Of a DNA stretch of 64,000 nt, positions 44,511-54,462 are shown in pieces. Location: positions 310,001 through 374,000 of the forward strand of contig NKYR01000015.1 of the NCBI GenBank assembly GCA_003184365.1. The letters are read 5' to 3'. Under the pieces are notes generated by a model. It had not been told where the DNA came from, made no database searches, and saw only the letters and a program-made list of their open reading frames with translations. The stretch's first letter is position 1; each line of letters opens with the position of its first letter. The DNA comes from Evernia prunastri. Taxonomy: Eukaryota > Ascomycota > Lecanoromycetes > Lecanorales > Parmeliaceae. The translations under genes were made by a program, and so were the position numbers.

Positions 44511-46871
44511 TCTGAGAGAAGGACTACCGGTGGAAGAGATGTATAGATGTGGAGACGTGAGGTGGAGGATGAGGTTAGGAGAACAGGATATCACAAACAA
44601 AAAGAAACAAGCAAGCCCCATCCACTCCTGGAAGTGCGGATGGCCTCAGCCTCATCGTCTTGAAGCCAATCATTTGACAAAAGACATCAATGCCGAAATA
44701 AAGGAACTTCACATAACATTCTATACTCTTTCTGGCATAGCACTATGCAAAACGGAAAGCGACTGCCAAGACATTCGTATGATGACCACTTGATGGAGAC
44801 GCCCCAACCTACAGTGTGGCGTCGAGCCAATCTTCAGCCTCGCGATGATATCCTTTCCAGGTTCTTCAGCTCACTTGAGCTCACTCTGGAAGCCGGTAAG
44901 GTGAAGTCCTATAAAGTAGAGGGTTGGAAAATCGTGCTGAGGAAGTGAGAGATCAACTCATCGACGATAATAAGGGGAGGACTATAGCGGACGGCTGCAG
45001 CACGAGACGCAAGCTTGGTTCCGAGTTGCCTGCCAAACTCTATCAAAAGAAGCAACGTGCAGATGAGCGCACTTTTTTGCATCATACCACTTGACAAGAA
45101 CAAGCGACGATGCGGTAAGGGAAAACTTACGACTCGAAAGTGGAGGCTAGAGACGCACCTAGGATATCATGATTCCGATGATTTGGGCGAGTCTTAATCC
45201 CGGAAGGAACCACCCTCAAAGAGACCAATCGGAATGTACGGATTCATATCTGCTTGAGAGTCACCGGCGTAGCTGATGCAAGTAGCCTCTACCCCACCCC
45301 CTCCCTCCCTTCCCCGGCCCGAAGACTAAGGACTTTCCAAGCTGCAAGTGCAAGTCAGGAAGTAGCAAGGTTCTAGGCATGCCCAGGTCGCACATCAGCA
45401 AGGCGGCACCGGAGCACACTTCTCTCTCATAGCTTGGCAGTTGTGGATACTGCTTTACCTTGAGACAGTCCCTTGCTCTACGGTGTCACTTGCTTGACCT
45501 TGATGTGCACTCTTAGCATGCGAGACTCTTTTATTCTAGACTCGATACGGAAGGAGGCAGCATAAGTCCCGGACCCCGTTGAGCGGTTGCGTGTTCAGCT
45601 AGAGGATTCGATAACTCAATCAGACCTCAAGGATGTCCGTAAACCCAAAATAACGTCGAGTACTTCTATCCTTGGAGGCTTGGAGTCCTCTACAGGTACT
45701 GAACCTCTGGGATCTTTCAATTGATGCGGAAAGTGCTGGAGCAAGAGCACTAGGTGTAGGAGACTACCCAAGTACCAACCTTAGGGTTGTCTCCATTAGC
45801 TTTCGACCCCCTGCTTAGACCGTGACTTTAATTTTTAGCTGCATAGTGAGTCGGTCCCCGCAGGGGGTCTGCACCAAAAACCCCCTGTTTCTTGTATTCT
45901 ATTCTAAATATGCCAAGCCTACAGCGAAAATCGACTGCCCTAGTTAGAATACTGAAATTTATAGTAATATTCGGAAGATGGCCCAAGTTTGGCTATCGGG
46001 TCCGGGTCCGGGTCCGGATCCGAAAAGTCTTGGCATGTTTAGGACTTTTGATCAACATGCTCCCCCCCTTTCTATCATTGATAATTCGATTTGAATGCCG
46101 TGTTTGGAGGGTCTCGGACGCTGAGAGATAGGAAATCTAGCGCCGAGACCCGTTGCCGGAAAGAGGTAACCCGTTGGTTAGGTCATTTAGATAGGGAACG
46201 TAATAGGTCTGGTGTCAACTGTCCTCGAAGGTTAGTAAGGTATACAACGCGGGATATTGCCGTAGGGAGTTAGATTTTGTTACTAACGAATTCGCTATAT
46301 AATTCTACGCGTCGTAGTATATATTTCTAAGTGGTTTTGATGAGAATTGATGGATCTGTGATTGATTCAAAAATTTGTTGACACGAAGCTCGTTTTGGAT
46401 AAAAACGGGGTTTCTGGAGCAGGCGTCCTACAACAAAAGTCCGCGAAGCGATCTAGACTTTTTTGAGCTTAGTTCCAGCGCTAACTTGTTAGCCTTTGGG
46501 ACTAAGGTAGGACGCCGGCGCGAAGGAGGCAACCTTAGGGCGGGCTTCCGAAGATAGGGCTAGGTTAGGGTTTACTACTAGCGCTTGAAAGGGAGACCGA
46601 GTGTTGAGAATAAACTGAATAAACAATGCTCTGAGGAGTAGAGTACATGAGGATGTGTAGAATATGACAAAGATCTTATCACCAAGCCATTAGTATAGTA
46701 GGGCTGGTTGCCACTACCTACCGTTTTTTCTAGCACCACACACCGACGGACAGAACGCGTCGATAGCGCGTTTTGCAGCAATAAAAAGGTCCGAGCTTCC
46801 TCCCTTCTGAATCTATTCGATTCTCCTGCTGCAGAGAGCGCTCGTGATTCAAGTGCTAAATCTTGTTCAGC
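44511..46871. other. Gene-poor stretch, possible transposon remains
   Basis: No gene supported. At about 46000-46018 there is a GGGTCC tandem repeat. From 46070 to 46560 the sequence is irregular, with protein-like scraps (VTRWLGHLDRE) that could be decayed retroelement text. I cannot name the element. Confidence 0.4.
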
Positions 46872-48086
46872 ATGTGGACCTCCAACCTAAAATCGGCTTA
46901 TTCCGCTCTCGACATACATGATGGCGCCTCAATGGCTGACGAGGATCTCGGGGTCGCATATTACAGAGCTTCTTTACGGTACGAAAGTACTATAGACGCC
47001 TTGGTGTTCATTGCGGATGCTAGAAAATCTCGTTTCCTACGTTTCCTCGCGACTCTAGGAGAGCATCTGAACGATGAGAATGTTGCGGTACTAGCAAAGA
47101 AGACGTTTGCCAAGTCACCAGAGCCAGAAGCTGTCGGCGAATAATCACTTGGTGCAGGAACGATGGGTGAAGCACCAGCGAAGGGAGAATCGTCTCAGAT
47201 ACTTGCAAGCGAAGCATCTGAAAGTGAGGTGGACATGGATGCTTATGGAGAACCCTACGTGGCCAACCCTGGAATTCCATCTGAGCCCAGAAGTCCGTCT
47301 TCGTCAGAAGCATCCTTCTCTTCGAGTGATGGGATGAATGCGGACTCGGATTTCAGCGAAGAGGTCGCTGGTGAATTTTTTGACCGCAGTATCTGGCGGT
47401 GTGAGAAATGTTTCGCCGAGCTTGTCGACTCGAAGTGTCCTAATGGCCATATACCGATGCGTTGCGAATCTTGTGGCTGGCAACTTGACAATGGACCCTG
47501 CCAAAAGTGTCTAGGCGTGTGCGGCGCGTGTGCTGGAGAGAGGTCTGATGGCAAGTGCAGCAAATGTGGCGAGAGTGAGGAAAGCGAAGAGGAAGATGTC
47601 ATCGTTTGGGATGAGGGAGAAAATTTGTGGAGATGCATTTATTGCCAGTGGGAAGTCGAGGCGGAAAACGAGACAGACGGCAACTGCCACTGCTTGAACG
47701 ACAAGGGCGAAGCTCACTTTATCGACCTTTCTGATTGTCTCGACTATGAGCCTGCAGACTCGTGCAGCTCTGAGGATGACTCGACGGACTTGGAACCAGA
47801 CAGCGATGATGAAGGCTTTATCGACGATGCGGACATTGCGGTAGATGGAGTCGCTTCTGACAATGCCATGGAAACTTTCAACCTGGCCGCCCTGTATCCA
47901 GCGCATGTGGTTGCGGAGCTCCGGAAGACCGCGGAGATGGCCAAGGGTGCAAAAGTGGCCATGGACAAGGAGAAAATTGAGCCAGCTGTTGGCTCAGATG
48001 ATGCAAAGATCATTGACACGCCTACATCGAGTGGGCCATCATCACTACCAGGCAACGTCATTGACTGCGAGTCGATGGACATTTGA
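46872..48086 (+). CDS. Zinc-ribbon repeat protein, interrupted by in-frame TAA
   Basis: One frame runs from ATG 46872 to TGA 48084-48086 (405 codons) but meets a TAA at 47142-47144, codon 91. Before it is a helical domain (LGVAYYRASLRYESTIDAL, FLATLGEHLNDENVAVLAKK). After it the same frame goes on (SLGAGTMGEAPAKGE) into an acidic linker and four cysteine modules: WRCEKCFAELVDSKC, RCESCGWQLDNGPCQKC, GVCGACAGERSDGKCSKC and LWRCIYCQWEVE with CHC. A C-terminal acidic and helical part follows (LYPAHVVAELRKTAEM). The cysteine modules should bind several zinc ions and suggest a nuclear or scaffold role. A CAA to TAA change would explain the stop. Otherwise translation may restart at 47163, giving a 307-residue protein. 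Confidence 0.65.
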
Positions 48087-48669
48087 GCGAGGGATGGACA
48101 TTGTATCAAGGTCCAGCTGCAGAATCAGTCGTCTGCCCTTGGCGGTCAAGTTGGAAAGGATGACTAGGGGACCTAGGCCTTTGGGTACTGATCTAGAGGG
48201 AACTGCGAGCCTAGAGGCGGCTCTAGTTTCCAACCCCAAGGATGGAAACACCCGGCCTGTGTGAGGCGCGAGAGCAAAGGTGGTCTATGAGAGTGTTATC
48301 TTTCGATTGCAAAAATAGTACTATAGGATACTCAATCAAGGCATACCGAATAGCATCCAGCCAAGGCCCTGAAGCTTCTCAAAGCTGCATGTTGCTCCAA
48401 TACGCTAACTACGCTAGCTCAAGTGGGTCTAGTGCTAAGTCCATCGACATTTTACAAAGGACTGCGTGTGTGTGCATCTCTCGAGGCTCTAGATTTGCCA
48501 TTCTCATAACGTCAGCATGAAATGAAGTTATATTTAGGCGGTTTTCCTGCCTCGGTCGCTGTTTTGACTGTGTGGACGTGAGTCATCTCTTCGTTTCACC
48601 CTTCTATCCCTCCACTCGCTTACTTTCGGTGTTTCCGGATATGAAACACATCCATCTATGGCTATAAGA

Positions 48670-48850
48670 AGAGCTTTGTCTCTTCCGTTCTCTTCTCTTC
48701 TCTCCTTTCTTCCCCCTCCTCGTCTCTTCTCTTTTTTCCTTATCCTTCTCTCCCTTTCTTTCCTCACTCTTCTCTTCTCTTCTCTTCTCACTCTTCTCTT
48801 CTCTTCTCTTCTTGTCTCACTCTCCTCTTCTCTCCTTTTATTTCCTCTTC
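48670..48850. repeat. Polypyrimidine CTTCT tract
   Basis: Nearly pure C/T on the plus strand, built from TCTTC and CTCTTC units. It ends about 45 bp before an ATG at 48894 that opens a short signal-peptide-like frame (MRFHSITRAALSAGALS), so it may be the promoter or leader of the gene at 49.2-49.7 kb. Confidence 0.85.
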
Positions 48851-49198
48851 TTTCCTCAAATATATCCATCAACAGTATCTCCCCCAAACACTCATGCGTT
48901 TCCACTCAATCACACGCGCAGCCTTGAGCGCCGGCGCACTCTCCGTCAGCCTCACGACTTAGACTTACTACATTAATTTATATACATGCACACGGGTTCG
49001 AGCCAGGTTGGTCAGACGTGAAATATACTGGCCCAGACGATGGTGAGTCCGGTGTTGCGGATTGAATTCTTTCCCAGTCTTGACCAAATCATGGGCTGCA
49101 AGGCATGTGGCTGGAGTATCTAACCCTCCGAGCACGTCTTGCCTTGCAACACAGAACTTGCGCTCGAGTACTCAACGCTGACTCTTGAGTATCTGAAG

Positions 49199-49676
49199 GT
49201 ATGAATGTCACGATCGACAGGATATCATGCCCAAAGACAACCCTGGCTGCAACTGTCATCTTTACCGTGCTGGTGGTGCGTATCTCCCAATCCAACCCCT
49301 CCCCCTTTCTCAGCACAGCACAGCACAGAGTCCCTGCCCAAGTTACGTCTCAGACATGACTTCCCTTCCACACCTAAAACAAATTCCAAGCGCCTCACTT
49401 GAACACAGAAAACAATGCTAACGCCTGCACCTTCCCCCCTCAGTCCCGCCCGACGGCAGCTTCCTCTGCATCGACTTCGCTTTCTTTGAAGCTGACACAC
49501 CAGCACTATACGCCATTGACGTCTTCAACGACACCAACTGCCAGGAGCCCCTGACGACCGCGGTACCAGATTCCGCCTCGGATTGTGTCTGGACAGGCGC
49601 GGGTGTGCGCCGGGGCGGCGTCACGATGCAACCAGTCAAATACAATGGGAATGGCGTGTACAGAAAGCACCGATAG
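49199..49676 (+). CDS. Small secreted-type cysteine-rich protein, 5' end unsure
   Basis: Two exons are clear: 49199-49275 and 49444-49676. The 168-nt intron (GTGCGT...CCCCTCAG) joins CHLYRAG to VPPDGSFLCIDF. The protein part reads YECHDRQDIMPKDNPGCNCH, then IDVFNDTNCQEPL and SASDCVWTGAGV, with six cysteines. It ends GNGVYRKHR at TAG 49674-49676. A secretion leader probably lies upstream: MRFHSITRAALSAGALS starts at 48894 after the pyrimidine tract and meets a GTCAGC donor. The exon or exons between 48945 and 49199 could not be phased with certainty; PGWSDVKYTGPDD before GTGAGT at 49044 is a candidate. The pattern fits small secreted fungal proteins with a His/Cys-containing core. Family unknown. 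Confidence 0.5.
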
Positions 49677-50348
49677 CATTACGACGGTCTCGCGACAGAT
49701 CTTGTCGGTAGTTGGTGGTGTTTTCAATGTCCTGCGCACCATGCACGCTTTTGCATTTCCGTTGCGCACCACACGCTTCCACCTGTATGTATGATAGTCT
49801 CTCCGGACGGCATCTAAGAGATGAGAAGGCAGCAATAATCAGATACAAGGAGTGAAAAACTCTGACTTTTACCACAAAGGACTCGAGTAGGTGACATTTG
49901 CGCTGCTTTCGGCTCCGGCTTGCTGGAAGCCACGGTCCACGGCTCGCAAATGGATTAGAACATGCCGACCAAGTCCTTTACGTCGCTGTCGCCATATTAT
50001 CGCCTGGTCGTATCGGGGCCTGCGGTATCTGTATACTCTGCTTTGGAGGAGTCATGTAGACATGCTCAGCTCTACGATGGCTATATAGCCGTGCTGCTCC
50101 GTTTCAATACACTCTGATGCTGTTGTATTGCGCTTCGATATAGTTCTGCCGCCATGCTGCGCTCCGATGCAATCATACTTCCATGCTGTCATGATGTTTC
50201 TCTCTCAGGCTGCCATGCTTTTATGCTGCCATCCTTCCATCTCGCCGCACGAGAAAAAATGACAGCATGGGCTACGCCCCTCCAACTAAGGGATCTCAGA
50301 AAGCCTCTGTCCTCATTACCGTCATTACTCATCAACCTCCCATCCCTT
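49677..50348. other. Intergenic, no gene seen
   Basis: No supported frame. ATGCTG-type imperfect repeats are scattered around 50090-50240. Confidence 0.5.
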
Positions 50349-51143
50349 TCACATAACCGCGCACGCCGAGCTCTCCTTCCCACCGTCCCTCAACTTAGTA
50401 TAAAGCGCCGACCTCGCCCCCCTCTCCGCCTCATCCCTCAGCGGCACAAAGCAGTTGTTGAAGAGCGAATCGGTATCCCTCTTGACCTCGAACATCTGGT
50501 CCAAGCTCCCCCACTCGAAGAGAATCAGACACGCCCTCGCGGCACCCGCGCCAACCCCCACGGGCCCGACGGTCCAACCGTGGGCCGTGGACCGGATTTC
50601 ATCGTGCGGTAGGCGTGCGGTGTAATGTTGCAATTGTTCGTCGAAAATCTCTTGGTCTTCGTGCGTTAGGGCTGTGGGGAAGAAGAGGGTGACTGACTCT
50701 GTGAGGCCGTGCGGGGATGGACTGCCGTGGGTGGTGAAGCAGTGGACTGTGGGTGGGGAGATGTTGATGCCGTTGAGGACGGCGTCGAAGGTGGGACTTG
50801 TTTGGAATGATTCTGCGGCTTGGGTGTCGGTCCAGACTGCAATCGAAAGTCAAACACAGAAAATCAACGAATTCACTCGGCGTCCAAGGGCAGCGTGAGT
50901 AAAGGGCAATTTGGGAGATTGTTCTTTTTCATCCATACCGATGAATATGTCAATCTTATGAGAAGAATTCATGTCCCGGCCCCAAAGCGTCCGCAGCCAT
51001 CCTGTTTGCTTCCTGATCGTCCGCATAGCTTTCCTCCACGTTCTGCCATCCTGTGAGAACTTGCGTTCGATGGTGCTATCGTTGAGTATAGTAAACGAAA
51101 CTATCTGAAGGACTTGTTGCTCGCTCGAGATGGACGTAGGCAT
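50349..51143 (-). CDS. ABM-like (dimeric alpha/beta barrel) protein
   Basis: Two exons give 230 residues: 51143-50939 and 50836-50349, with a 102-nt intron (GTATGG...TTGCAG). The start MPTSISSEQQ leads to VLQIVSFTIL, a helix with KAMRTIRKQTGWLRTLWGR, then IDIFIVWTDTQAAESFQTS and TFDAVLNG. This beta-alpha-beta-beta pattern with a Trp-rich pairing strand is typical of fungal ABM/EthD-like barrels. A second half-barrel-like part follows (VTLFFPTALTHEDQEIF, then RACLILFEWGSLDQ). Such proteins act as small oxygenases, cyclase-like enzymes or sensors; no catalytic residues can be named here. An in-frame ATG seven codons upstream (51164) is an alternative start. It is not in an obvious cluster. Confidence 0.68.
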
Positions 51144-51662
51144 GACTGGGGTGGAATCGTACATGAACAGGAAATATGGAAATTGCTGACCATGACAGGG
51201 CAGAAGACAGCAGAGTGAGAACGCATCATAGTAGAGGGAGAATACTTGAGACGCACTGGGAAGGGGCAGTGCTCCTCCGTACGAAACAGCATTTCATAAG
51301 CACAGGAAATACAAAGGCGCAGGCTGTCGGCGTACGTCATCGAGCTGGAAATACTCTGCGATCAAGTCCCAGGCATTCAATTGCATCATTCTCACCAAAG
51401 TCAGCAGGATAGACATCCATGGATGCTCTCCAACATACAACGAATTCATTCGCCGATTGGCCTTCTTTCAAATACGAGGTGGAAGAAGGAAGCTGTGCTG
51501 GTGATCTATTTTTGGCAATCCCTTTTCCCTACCTACTCGCGCGTCGTCTCAGCTTGCCGAGGCGGGCAAGAATTGCGGCGGAAGTGATATTTCGGCGTCG
51601 TTGCTAGAAACTTCCTATACTTTAGATCCATACGATAGATTGTAATATATAGTCTAAGTATT

Positions 51663-51685
51663 AAAAAAAAAAAAAAAAAAAAAAA
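51663..51685 (-). terminator. T23 run, RNA polymerase III terminator of the tRNA gene
   Basis: On the minus strand, one base after the tRNA 3' end (A at 51687, G at 51686), 23 T residues follow. Four or more T are enough to stop RNA polymerase III, so this is a very strong terminator placed exactly where it should be. Confidence 0.85.
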
Positions 51686-51746
51686 CTAGCAACACCTGGT
51701 TTCGATCCAGGGTCCTCCGGGTTATGAGCCCGGCGCGCTTCCGCTG

Positions 51747-51797
51747 CTGATAAATTGATTAGATCAGATTGTACGAAATGTACAGTGTTTAACTCAC
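51747..51797 (-). other. Intron 2 of the tRNA gene, 51 nt, spliceosomal type
   Basis: It starts GTGAGTTAAACAC, has GATCTAATC as a branch-like site 10-15 nt before the end, and finishes TTTATCAG. It splits the D-stem between G and C (TGGCG / CAGCGG). It shares its first ten bases with intron 1. Confidence 0.85.
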
Positions 51798-51802
51798 CGC
51801 CA

Positions 51803-51855
51803 CTAGAATATATTAGTACAAGTAATGGATATCATTGATCATTGATTTAACTCAC
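51803..51855 (-). other. Intron 1 of the tRNA gene, 53 nt, spliceosomal type
   Basis: It starts GTGAGTTAAATC, has TGTACTAATAT (close to the TACTAAC consensus) about 10 nt before the end, and finishes ATTCTAG. It sits between the acceptor stem and base 8. Confidence 0.85.
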
Positions 51856-51865
51856 TGTTGCTTAA

Positions 51866-51876
51866 CCGCTCTGCCA
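51866..51876 (-). promoter_or_regulatory. A-box-like element upstream of the split tRNA
   Basis: TGGCAGAGCGG matches the polymerase III A-box consensus (TRGCnnAGYGG) at every fixed base. It ends only 3 nt before the tRNA 5' end. The tRNA's own A box is broken by intron 2, so this outside copy could stand in for it together with the intact B box GGATCGAAACC in the T-arm. The role is inferred. Confidence 0.5.
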
Positions 51877-54462
51877 GGAAACAATGTGGAATGGTGAAAA
51901 ATTACTAATTAAAATTATGAACTTTTGACATTTTAAAGTGACACAGTGACTGCAATATCCGATAAGTCCGTCCGCAGAATTGTACAGTCAGCAAGTCCAT
52001 TCTATCAAAACTTGAAGAATTCTTGTATTTGGAAATCATACCGTTTACACGTTGTCTATTGTTCCTGCTTTCTTGCTAAGTTGGAGGTACAGGAAAGGAT
52101 GCATCCCCTAGTAGACTGCATTTCCGAGTAAAATGGAAGTTTACAAAAAGTGCGGAGGACTTTGTCAGAGTGGGGGTTCTCGGACCCCTCTCCAGCGCCT
52201 ATTACAATGTCATGTACGCGACTACTGGTTTGTGAGATGACCAAATAGACAATCCAAGTTCCGGAAAATCGTCTCCTCACAACGTAAGTCTATTTTAATT
52301 AGAATCGGCAATATTCTCATCAGCCGGGCCGCGGAGGTAAAGCGAGAAAAATGCAGGACGACAAGCTAATTCTCATATACCTACTACCAGTGGATTTCCT
52401 CAGAGTTTGAGAAAGCCTGCAGGTGTGGAACTGGAGGAAGATGGGTACAGACAAAAAAATCCTGAGATCGTCTATCACCGTCGTATCCAATGTTCATTTT
52501 CGCACTCAAGCAAGATGATGGGCCGACGATCTGAACCCAAGGAATGGCGGTATCGAAGCCCGAGACCGAAGCGGAGCTCAGAACATTTCAGAAGGCGCCT
52601 TTTGGGCAGGACAAATTCCCAGTCAATCACAACCGGTGGCGATTGCAGGGGATTATATGGAGTTTTACCGACACTATGCACTTTCATTGAAGACCCTGTT
52701 TCAAGAGTCATTGCAAGTGTGAATATATCATGCGGCGACTACGGCGTGCTTGTAGAACAGTTCATCAGCTGGTATATCGACGAACAGGGCATCTCGAAAA
52801 TTAATTGAACAAGTCCTTGAGGTCATCGACGTGGAATTTATGCAATGGCTAGCTCTCCCACAATCCGAGAGAGCAGAGGCAAGCGGAGAGTACGTTGCAG
52901 CCGCTGGATATAAAAATCTAGCGCTAAGACTGTCTACATGAGCCTTTTGAAAGTCCCTGAAAAAGCTCGTTGGAATAGTGGAGATAAGCTCTGTGGCTTT
53001 TGGTTGCAATCGAACAGGAGCCATGAAAAGATTTTAGTGCGCGTGGGCACTTGGTGCTGACTTCAGCTAATTCGACAAGTGCTGTATCAAGTATCTTGGG
53101 GAGAATTATGCAGGCCCGCTATGGACTTACGAATACCATACCGGAACTTCGTCGAGATCTGGTTGCGTGAAGAAAGGCTTCGACAAGGGAAAAAATTCGT
53201 TGCTGTTGCCCGACAGCGAAGGCATATCGCTGGCACGTGTAGTATACATACTGAGATGTCAACCCGTGGTGGGCAAGCAACGCAAAGGAAATCGCGCCCT
53301 CCAATTGGCTCAATTGGAAGCAGAGCTTCTCGTTCGAGAGGGAAGAGAAATCATGGTGAGAAAAAAGGAGGGTTCACTGTTCCAAAGAAAAGAGAGCGCA
53401 AAGTAAAGAAAGGAGTGCTCAGTGTTGAAAAAGGCTTTGGCTGGAGATCTTAGGGTCAGGGGTTCCGGGGGTTACTCAATTCGCCCCAAGTCACTATTCT
53501 TACTATGCCAATATAAGATCTTACATCGGTCCACAGCTAGCCAGAAACGGGCTCGTCAACATTGGAGATGGAGGTAAAAACATTGCATTTCCTATCTACG
53601 ACTGTTCGGAACCAGTCATGCTATGCAAAAGATTGCTCTCTCTCCACGGATTTCTGGCTATCTATTAGTAATACATATACGAGGGGTAGATGTTGCTTGG
53701 AAAGGAGTGGCATCGCCATTACTTGTTCTGCTGGTGGAAAAAGCGGTCAAGAAAGCCAACACGATTTTTCTGACTTGGTTGACTCAACTGTAGGGAAACG
53801 CGGAATGGAGAGTAAAAGGTGATAAGTCACCGGACCCGCATATGTCGTGTGTCGCCGAGTGCGAACATTCTGGTTGCTGTTTTCACGTTCGTGGCTTCGG
53901 CTTGCTCGTAACTATGTATCGTCGATTGAAGTCAATTATATGTGGTAATTACGATATGTTGCGCGTTCGTTTCAAATTGTAGATTAAAATTCAAATCCCT
54001 TACTTAAAAACTTCCGGAGAACCGACACGCATTAGGGTATGAGGCAGATCGCGGTGGGTAGCGATGACAGCCATTATGAGAGTGGAAGCTGGAGAAAAGG
54101 CTGGCATCTTCTGCCAATCATACTCTACTGTAGTCGAGCGTATTTGAAGGTAAGATGCTACGGTGTTCCATCATGACAAATAGGATACCGTATCCCATAG
54201 TAACCAACCGGTCTTTAGCATACCTATTTTGACTCTTTTGTTGCAGTCGATATGTATCTGCTAATACCAGGTATGTTCAAGTTTCAATGAAACCCCTCTA
54301 GCCTGAATCTCACGGAAATCCAGATTGTCTCCTGTTTGCCATTTTCTCAGCTTGTTATCTTGCTGGTTTCCAATGGTTGAACACTGCGGCTTGCAGCCTT
54401 TGCTTCTCAGCCATCCTTGGAGATAAATCAATCCAGTTCCAGCCCCACTCCGCAAGACATGA
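51877..54462. other. Gene-poor, AT-rich stretch
   Basis: About 2.6 kb without a gene I can support. Open frames at 52407-52808 and 53079-53453 are basic and patternless. A Lys/Glu-rich piece (KQRKGNRALQLAQLEAELL, near 53270-53330) is protein-like and might be transposase remains, but no catalytic motif is visible. Confidence 0.45.

Larger units (their letters stand above)
51687..51862 (-). tRNA. Initiator tRNA-Met (CAT) split by two spliceosomal-like introns
   Basis: Three pieces on the minus strand make a complete 72-nt initiator tRNA: 51862-51856 (AGCAACA), 51802-51798 (TGGCG) and 51746-51687 (from CAGCGGAAGC to TGTTGCTA). The acceptor stem AGCAACA pairs perfectly with TGTTGCT. The D-arm GGCGCAGCGGAAGCGC, the anticodon arm CCGGGCTCATAACCCGG with anticodon CAT, and the T-arm CCTGGATCGAAACCAGG all fold. 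The A1:U72 pair and the ATCGAAA T-loop are the hallmarks of eukaryotic initiator tRNA. The insertions (53 and 51 nt) lie after base 7 and inside the D-stem, not at 37/38. Each starts GTGAGTTAAA, has a CTAAT site near its end and stops in AG. The intact exons argue for a working gene, but the A box is split. Confidence 0.88.

Noticed and set aside
48984..49010. GGTTCGAGCC as a possible tRNA B box
   Set aside because: No stem pairing and no A box at a proper distance.
52407..53453. Basic open frames in the AT-rich region, perhaps transposase remains
   Set aside because: No catalytic motif, no terminal repeats and no splice support.
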